Source of the DNA: Planctomycetota bacterium
GTDB taxonomy: Bacteria > Planctomycetota > Planctomycetia > Planctomycetales > Planctomycetaceae
Assembly (NCBI GenBank): GCA_024278285.1
Contig: JAJRTM010000034.1
Coordinates: forward strand, 1-10,143
Direction: 5' to 3'
DNA: 10,143 nucleotides
Under the pieces are notes generated by a model. The model saw nothing but the letters and a program-made list of their open reading frames with translations. It searched no databases and was not told the origin of the DNA. Shown piece after piece: positions 5,744 to 10,143 of this stretch (positions are counted from its first letter, which is position 1; every line of letters begins with the position of its first letter). The position numbers and the translations under genes are program-made.

Positions 5744-7176
5744 GAATTTAAGATCGCTTCCATTAAAACGTTGGTGTCGCGAAAATCGGGGATCACGATA
5801 TCTGCCCCGACAGCGAGTAACCGATTTCGTTTCCATTGATCGAACTGTCCCGAACCATTGTTCGCTTCGTCACTCGCAACCGCGACCGCGATGCCACCGG
5901 CTTGTTTCGTGTTTTCAATTTCGACATAACCATCGCCAAACGAAAGCAGCGAATCACCGGAAATGGAATGTTCTTTAAGAATCCGTTCGATTACCATTTG
6001 CTTGGAGAAATCTTTATAATTATCGAGTGCTCCAAAAATCCGGCCTTCAAAATAATCAGTTAAGCCAAGCAGTTCCGCTTCCTGTTTGACAAACTGCTCA
6101 TCGGTGCCGCTTGCCAGATGCAGAGTCAGCCCCATCGATTTAAGATGCTCCAACAATTTTCTGGCATCGTAAACAAGCAGCGAATCGGGATCGATACTTC
6201 CATCACGCAGGCCCGCGGTTCGCCCGGCGGTTTGTTCATCGAGTCGCCGAAGATATTCATGCTTGTACCAAAGCGGTTCGCGTGGCTCGCCGCCCCGTTC
6301 TGTAATGCGCTCGGCTAATTGAATCATTTGATAAATCGTCTGCTTCCCATTCAAACGCATAATATCATCCAACGCCAACGCTGCCAGTTCCTCTTCTGTT
6401 TCTCCTTCTTTGGCAGGAAGCATTTCAACAAACATCGGCACCATCACTTCAGGCCAGCCCTGACGAATGAGCGAAAGTGTCCCATCAAAATCAAACAGGA
6501 CATGCTTAATGCTGTCGCGCGGTTCAAATCCGGGCGTGAATTCCACCACGCCTTCAAAACGCGATAAGTATTTATCGCTCGAACGTTCTTTTTCTATTCC
6601 TGCTTCTTTTTCCATAAAGGCGTAAGCGAGCAAATGAAAGATCGTCATTTGCGCATCTTCGACGCGGCCGTAATGTCTGTCTTCAATGACAAGAACATGG
6701 TCAGCAATTTTTTCCAACTCTCCGCGAGCCGCCCCGACCATCGCCACGGTTTGCACACCGTTTTCGTTCGCCCATTCAACCGCTTTCACAAGATTCGGCG
6801 AGTTCCCACTCACACTCGATGCCAGCACGATATCACCCGGCTGTGCGAAATTCATCAATTGACGAACAAACACGTCTTCGTAACTGTAATCGTTCCCGAG
6901 CGCGGTCATCCAGCCGACGTTATCAGCCAGTGAAACCACACGAAATCGATCCGGCCAGCAATCCGAAGAACCCTTTCCAAGATCGGTCGCAAAATGAGCA
7001 CCGCTGGCTGCATTGCCGCCGTTTCCAATCACAAAAATCGTTCTTCCGGCAGCACACGCTTCACGCAGAAGATGAATCAGTCGTTCAATGTCTTCCAACG
7101 GCAACCCCGAGAGGAGGTCTCGTTGCTGAGAAAGATAATCGTTCATCCAGGTTTTGCAGACAGTTTGTACATTCAT
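5740..7176 (-). CDS. Fusion protein: GmhA-like SIS isomerase + HAD-superfamily phosphatase
   Basis: Two enzymes in one chain of 478 residues. Residues 1-190 form a SIS domain like GmhA (sedoheptulose 7-phosphate isomerase): IFVIGNGGNAASGAHFATDL (about 47-66), SLADN, LASSVSGNSPNLVKAVEWA (about 118-136), and a C-terminal helix EDAQMTIFHLLAYAF (about 173-187). By alignment from memory the zinc ligands of E. coli GmhA (His61, Glu65, Gln172, His180) correspond to His61, Asp65, Glu173 and His181 here, so two are replaced. Residues about 220-478 form a HAD phosphatase: motif I DFDGTL (Asp229, Asp231), a large helical cap (about 240-335), motif II LASGT (Ser356), a motif III Lys (about 388 or 392), and motif IV GDGYVE (Asp415, Glu419). 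It is not GmhB-like: it is longer and I see no zinc-binding Cys set. The start at 7176 (MNVQTV) lacks a clear ribosome site. A GTG at 7215 would add 13 residues. It is the first gene of the operon. Confidence 0.9.
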   Translation of the reverse strand: MNVQTVCKTWMNDYLSQQRDLLSGLPLEDIERLIHLLREACAAGRTIFVIGNGGNAASGAHFATDLGKGSSDCWPDRFRVVSLADNVGWMTALGNDYSYEDVFVRQLMNFAQPGDIVLASSVSGNSPNLVKAVEWANENGVQTVAMVGAARGELEKIADHVLVIEDRHYGRVEDAQMTIFHLLAYAFMEKEAGIEKERSSDKYLSRFEGVVEFTPGFEPRDSIKHVLFDFDGTLSLIRQGWPEVMVPMFVEMLPAKEGETEEELAALALDDIMRLNGKQTIYQMIQLAERITERGGEPREPLWYKHEYLRRLDEQTAGRTAGLRDGSIDPDSLLVYDARKLLEHLKSMGLTLHLASGTDEQFVKQEAELLGLTDYFEGRIFGALDNYKDFSKQMVIERILKEHSISGDSLLSFGDGYVEIENTKQAGGIAVAVASDEANNGSGQFDQWKRNRLLAVGADIVIPDFRDTNVLMEAILNS

Positions 7177-7538
7177 GGTGATAACAAAGTAAGCTGGTCG
7201 CAACGGATATTGCACCGTGCAAACGGAAAAGAAGAGGCTGGCGAGTAAAGCTGATCAAAGGACAGATTTGTTCAGGAACGGCACATTCTTGAATGATCGC
7301 AACCGGTAAGAAAGCAAATTTTTGCTCGGCCCAATGCTACAAACAGAACCAGAGCCTGTCAACGATTTCGTTTTGAATCTGTTTAGCCCACTTGGGCAGT
7401 TGCCTTCGGCTTGTCGATTAACAATTGCGATGGAAACCGAATTTGATGGGGCAAGCACGCCATCCCACGGTCCAGGAACGACTGTTATTGTTTGGGATAA
7501 TAACTGTCGCATATTATAGACTCAATAATGGACAGGGT
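7177..7538. other. Operon leader and upstream intergenic region, no convincing gene
   Basis: This is the stretch between the SIS-HAD start and the inverted-repeat element. It holds the promoter at 7334-7362 and a leader of about 150 nt. An 85-codon frame on the minus strand (7255-7512) and a 65-codon frame on the plus strand (7322-7519) overlap each other. Neither has a ribosome site or recognisable motifs, and the minus one would be interrupted by the promoter, so I call neither a gene. I see no clear riboswitch or tRNA fold in it. Confidence 0.5.
7334..7362 (-). promoter_or_regulatory. Sigma70-like promoter for the SIS-HAD operon
   Basis: On the minus strand a perfect -35 box TTGACA (7357-7362) is followed, after exactly 17 bp, by TAGCAT (7334-7339; 4 of 6 matches to TATAAT). 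Transcription would start near 7327, giving a leader of about 150 nt before the ATG at 7176. It is the best promoter match I found in the window and points straight at the operon. A perfect TATAAT on the same strand at 7513-7518 has no acceptable -35. Confidence 0.5.
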
Positions 7539-7632
7539 AAGCGGCAAGGCGCTAGCCGCCGGTATTGTGAGTTGTCTGAAATGGTGTATAATTGCCGTTA
7601 ACAGATGACCGGCGGCTAGCGCCTTGCCGCTT
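7539..7632. repeat. REPIN-like element: two perfect 25-bp inverted arms around a 44-bp spacer
   Basis: The left arm (7539-7563) and right arm (7608-7632) are perfect reverse complements over 25 bp, GC-rich with the core GGCGCTAGCCGCC. Each arm can itself fold: GCGGC (7541-7545) pairs with GCCGC (7555-7559), leaving a 9-nt loop. Two hairpin-forming REP units in opposite orientation with a non-palindromic spacer is the layout of a REPIN, which is mobilised by a RAYT transposase elsewhere in the genome. It lies 40 bp past the stop of the DUF502 gene, so in RNA it would form a very stable stem that could end or protect that transcript. There is no T-run after it, so it is not a classic terminator. 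Confidence 0.8.
7565..7592 (+). promoter_or_regulatory. Weak promoter-like pair in the REPIN spacer
   Basis: A perfect TATAAT (7587-7592) lies 16 bp after TTGTGA (7565-7570; 4 of 6 matches to TTGACA) on the plus strand. Transcription would run antisense into the end of the DUF502 gene, and no plus-strand gene follows until 8941. It may be a chance match in an AT-rich spacer. Confidence 0.2.
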
Positions 7633-7672
7633 TCAATAAAATGAAATCCGGCAGGAATTGTTTGACCGATTA

Positions 7673-8716
7673 CTAAGCAGGATTATTTGAAGGCTCTTTT
7701 TCCTGTTCAGTTTGTTTTTCTGCGAGTCGTTTTTCGAGTTCTTCCGGGGTTACTTTTTGCTGGGGGGGAACCAGAACGCCGCAGGAGACGATGAACTGGA
7801 ATGCCTGGTCGACGGTGATGTTCAGGTCGATTGTTTCACTTTTCGGGACCGACATCGTGTATCCGGTCATGGGCATTGGCGAAGTGGGCACAAGAATGGA
7901 AACGCATGGCTCCCCGGCTTCGCCTGCAATATCGAGAAGGCTTTCGCCGGTGACAAATCCGAGTGACCAGATTCCCTTGGAAGGATATTGGAAAGCAACA
8001 ACTTTTCGAACTTCGATCTGGTTTTCGGAAAACAGAAAATCGGTCACCTGTTTAATCGAACCGTAAACATTCCTGACGACCGGCAAACTGCTGATGACAA
8101 GCGTTTCAAACTTGCCGATGAACCAGGCACCAATTCGAACGGTGACGAACCGACCGAGCATGTAGATCAACACGATCAAAAGACAAATCGCGATGGCGCT
8201 CAGATGGAAATAGCCTGGAAAGTGCCGAGCAACGACCAGCTCCATGTATAGTCCGGTATGAGTCACCGGCATTCTGCTTTTCGGAATGTAGCGGGAAACT
8301 TCTTCGTAATCGATATACGGAACTGCGCGGTTATCCATCACTACAAAAACGTCCGTCAGTCGCAGCCATTCTCTTTGCGTTTCGGTCGGAATTTCATCGG
8401 TGCTGTTTTGCCGAGCGATTTTCCATTGCTGAAGATACTCTTTTTGTAGCTCTGCGGTGACACGATAATTGTGATCACAAAAAGGAAGCGAGGGCCCTTC
8501 CGGTAAATCAACCAGTTGGTCAAGTGGGACCGAGTGATCGATAAATTGAGCAAAAACAAATTTCACCGTCGAATTGGTTGGCGATATAATGTACGTGTTC
8601 AGTAAACTGCCAAGCCAAAGCAAGATGACGATGGTTAAAATGGTCGGCAAACTGATCGCCAACCCTCGCAGGAATATTTTCGTCGGCGATAAATGATGGG
8701 TTCCAGATTTTGTCAT
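7673..8716 (-). CDS. DUF502 family membrane protein with long extra insertion
   Basis: An inner-membrane protein of unknown function, 347 residues. The DUF502 pattern is clear. There is a first membrane segment IFLRGLAISLPTILTIVILLWLGSLL (shown in parts, about 14-39) and a second at about 171-189 (FHLSAIAICLLIVLIYMLG). The conserved soluble part follows: LPVVRNVYGSIKQVTDFLF (about 211-229), PSKGIWSLGFVTGE (about 245-258), ILVPTSPMPMTGYTMSVP (about 274-291) and QAFQFIVSCGVLVPPQ (about 304-319). Most DUF502 proteins are roughly 200-220 residues. Here about 110-120 extra residues, hydrophilic and presumably extracytoplasmic, lie between the two membrane segments (about 45-165), and a charged tail (about 321-347, Glu/Lys-rich) is added. 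The start at 8716 has only a weak AGG next to it. The gene stands alone, with the REPIN-like element after it and the divergent trhP before it. Confidence 0.92.
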   Translation of the reverse strand: MTKSGTHHLSPTKIFLRGLAISLPTILTIVILLWLGSLLNTYIISPTNSTVKFVFAQFIDHSVPLDQLVDLPEGPSLPFCDHNYRVTAELQKEYLQQWKIARQNSTDEIPTETQREWLRLTDVFVVMDNRAVPYIDYEEVSRYIPKSRMPVTHTGLYMELVVARHFPGYFHLSAIAICLLIVLIYMLGRFVTVRIGAWFIGKFETLVISSLPVVRNVYGSIKQVTDFLFSENQIEVRKVVAFQYPSKGIWSLGFVTGESLLDIAGEAGEPCVSILVPTSPMPMTGYTMSVPKSETIDLNITVDQAFQFIVSCGVLVPPQQKVTPEELEKRLAEKQTEQEKEPSNNPA

Positions 8717-8872
8717 CCTGAATTTCGTCTACTTTCCGTATTAACTTAACAAAACAAGGTAGAAAATGGTATATTCGCCATCACCTTGAATATGTCTGGC
8801 TGAGTATAACAACATTATGTGGAACCGTGGAAGATGAGCCGTTGCGTGTCCATAAAGCGAGCAACCCAGCAT

Positions 8873-8901
8873 TTGCAACCTCGATCATTCTCTCGTAATA
8901 T
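8873..8901 (+). promoter_or_regulatory. Candidate promoter of trhP
   Basis: TTGCAA (8873-8878) and TAATAT (8896-8901) are 17 bp apart, each matching the sigma70 consensus at 4 of 6 positions. Transcription would start near 8908, about 33 nt before the trhP ATG at 8941. The match is only moderate. The rest of the 224-bp divergent region (8717-8940) must also carry the DUF502 promoter, which I could not place. Confidence 0.35.
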
Positions 8902-8940
8902 TCCCGAGTCTCCCAATTCTTGAATGAACCGGTTATATCA

Positions 8941-10143
8941 ATGAAACGTATGGAACTATTATCACCCGCAGGTACGCTCAAGGCAATGCGTTATGCGTTT
9001 GCTTACGGAGCCGATGCGGTTTACGCCGGGCAGCCGCGGTATTCTTTACGAGTTCGTGAAAATGAATTCAACAAGCTGGAAGTGATGCAGCAGGCAATTG
9101 ACGAAGCTCATCAACTCGGAAAACTCTTCTATCTGGCCAGCAATATCGCCCCGCATAACTTGAAAGTTCGTTCGTATTTGAAAAATATCGAACCTGTCAT
9201 CGCGATGAATCCCGATGCACTGATCATGTCGGATCCCGGCTTGATTATGATGGTGAGAGATCGCTGGCCCGACGTGCCGATTCATCTTTCGGTACAGGCG
9301 AATGCGGTCAATTATGCGACCGTTAAATTCTGGAAAAATTTTGGTCTTTCCCGCATCATTCTTTCCCGCGAACTTTCATTAAATGAAATCCGGGAAATTC
9401 GGCAGGAGTGCCCAGATATCGAACTGGAAGTTTTTGTGCATGGGGCACTTTGCATTGCGTATTCGGGACGCTGTTTACTTTCGGGGTATATGAATCATCG
9501 AGATTCAAACCAGGGAAATTGCACCAATGCGTGTCGATGGTTGTATCAGGTGAACGAAGCGAAGCCGAATCTGGAAGGTGATTACGATTTGATCGCCCGC
9601 GAAAAAGCAGAGACCGTTCAGGATCGCGTCTTTCTTCTGGAAGAACCAAACCGTCCTGGCGAGTTCATGCCTGCTTTCGAAGATGAGCATGGCACTTACA
9701 TCATGAATTCAAAAGATTTGCGAGCCGTACAGTACGTGAATGAACTGGCGGAAATGGGAATCGATTCGATAAAAATTGAAGGGCGAACGAAATCTGCTTT
9801 TTATGTTGCCAGAACCGCGCAGGTGTATCACACCGCAATCGAAGCAGCCGCCCGCGAGCAACCGTTTGATGACCATTTAATGAAGCAACTCGATAGTTTA
9901 TCGAATCGCGGTTACACGGAAGGATTCTACAAAAGGCAACCAGTTAAGGGGCTGCAAAATTACGAACAAGGCGTTTCCCGTGCAACCCGTCAACAATTTG
10001 TAGCTGAAGTGACCGAAATAACTCTGCTCCCTGAAGAAAACGAAATCATGCTATCGGTTGATGTCAAAAATCGTTTCGATGTTGGCGATTCCCTCGAACT
10101 GATGACACCGCAAGGGAACATCGAATTCACATTACAAACGATG
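8941..10143 (+). CDS. trhP: TrhP (YegQ) tRNA U34 hydroxylation protein, U32 peptidase family (3' end cut)
   Basis: TrhP works in prephenate-dependent formation of 5-hydroxyuridine at position 34 of tRNAs, the first step toward cmo5U/mcmo5U-type wobble modifications. It is named a peptidase only by family. The 401 visible residues follow E. coli YegQ closely: ELLSPAGTLKAMRYAFAYGA at the start, AVYAGQPRYSLRVRENEF, ALIMSDPGLIMMVR, HLSVQANAVNYATVKFW, ILSRELSLNEI, AFEDEHGTYIMNSKDLRA and GDSLELMTPQGNIEFTL. The U32 signature EVFVHGALCIAYSGRCLLS holds Cys171 and Cys178. Cys194 and Cys198 (GNCTNACRW) complete the probable iron-sulfur cluster set. E. coli YegQ has 453 residues, so about 50 are missing past the right edge. 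The start at 8941 (MKRMELLSP) lacks a strong ribosome site; the ATG at 8950 is the alternative. Confidence 0.96.
   Translation, partial: MKRMELLSPAGTLKAMRYAFAYGADAVYAGQPRYSLRVRENEFNKLEVMQQAIDEAHQLGKLFYLASNIAPHNLKVRSYLKNIEPVIAMNPDALIMSDPGLIMMVRDRWPDVPIHLSVQANAVNYATVKFWKNFGLSRIILSRELSLNEIREIRQECPDIELEVFVHGALCIAYSGRCLLSGYMNHRDSNQGNCTNACRWLYQVNEAKPNLEGDYDLIAREKAETVQDRVFLLEEPNRPGEFMPAFEDEHGTYIMNSKDLRAVQYVNELAEMGIDSIKIEGRTKSAFYVARTAQVYHTAIEAAAREQPFDDHLMKQLDSLSNRGYTEGFYKRQPVKGLQNYEQGVSRATRQQFVAEVTEITLLPEENEIMLSVDVKNRFDVGDSLELMTPQGNIEFTLQTM

Noticed and set aside
5744..5836. Longer start (401 residues) for the DHS-like gene
   Set aside because: The added 31 residues overlap the HAD reading frame by almost 100 bp and read like out-of-frame translation. 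The ATGA overlap start at 5743 is far more likely.
7177..7215. GTG start at 7215 for the SIS-HAD gene
   Set aside because: It would add 13 residues (beginning MQYPLRPAYF) not expected ahead of a SIS domain, and it has no ribosome site. It cannot be fully excluded because the ATG at 7176 also lacks one.
7255..7512. 85-codon minus-strand frame upstream of the SIS-HAD gene
   Set aside because: There is no ribosome site and no motif, a plus-strand open frame overlaps it, and the likely operon promoter lies inside it.
7539..7632. Inverted repeat as an insertion-sequence end pair or CRISPR fragment
   Set aside because: The spacer is only 44 bp and codes for nothing, there are just two units and they are inverted rather than direct, so neither an insertion sequence nor a CRISPR array fits.
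7539..7632. Inverted repeat as a classic intrinsic terminator of the DUF502 gene
   Set aside because: The loop of 44 nt is long and no T-run follows the stem on the minus strand. It could still slow or end transcription.
8786..8810. TTGAAT and TATAAC as a trhP promoter
   Set aside because: The spacing is only 13 bp; the pair at 8873-8901 has 17 bp and lies closer to the gene.
8781..8981. 66-codon minus-strand frame ending upstream of trhP
   Set aside because: The middle (ETREYYERMIEVANAGLLALW) looks fairly protein-like. However, its start lies inside the trhP coding region, it overlaps the probable trhP promoter, and I see no ribosome site. It could be a remnant but is not called.

Overview
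The window (about 47% G+C by eye, not counted) looks like a chromosomal piece of a Gram-negative-type bacterium, most likely a planctomycete. The reasons are the protein style, the tripartite efflux genes, the DUF502 protein with an unusually long insertion, and a paired inverted GC-rich repeat built on a GGCGGCTAGCGCC core, which I recall (unverified) as common in planctomycete genomes. The lineage call is inference. The identification of several protein families is firm.

Layout, left to right. (1) 1-3255, minus strand: an efflux operon read tetR -> periplasmic adaptor -> RND pump. The pump is cut by the left edge. A perfect 9+3+9 palindrome lies just upstream of tetR and is the likely operator. 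The adaptor start overlaps the end of tetR by 14 bp. (2) 3256-3620: a gap with no intact gene, but with a very strong Shine-Dalgarno sequence, a short reading frame that runs into a different open frame at a T5 run, and open frames on both strands. It looks like the remains of something. (3) 3621-7176, minus strand: a three-gene operon joined by two 4-bp ATGA overlaps. It encodes a fused SIS isomerase/HAD phosphatase, a protein with a deoxyhypusine-synthase-like motif, and a PfkB kinase of the RfaE/HldE heptose-kinase type. A good sigma70-like promoter lies at 7334-7362. (4) 7177-7672: leader and intergenic DNA with a REPIN-like doublet of two perfect 25-bp inverted arms. (5) 7673-8716, minus strand: a DUF502 membrane protein. 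(6) 8941-10143, plus strand: the tRNA U34 hydroxylation protein TrhP (YegQ), U32 peptidase family, cut about 50 residues short by the right edge.

How the genes work together: the pump operon should export toxic compounds under TetR control. The SIS-HAD, DHS-like and kinase genes have the chemistry of an ADP-heptose-type pathway (ketose-phosphate isomerisation, anomeric phosphorylation, phosphate removal). The nucleotidyltransferase and a standard GmhB are not in the window, and the middle gene has no place in the textbook route. This operon is the best candidate here for an undescribed system, possibly making a modified heptose or another phosphosugar for a surface glycan. TrhP and DUF502 are conserved housekeeping-type genes without an evident link to it.
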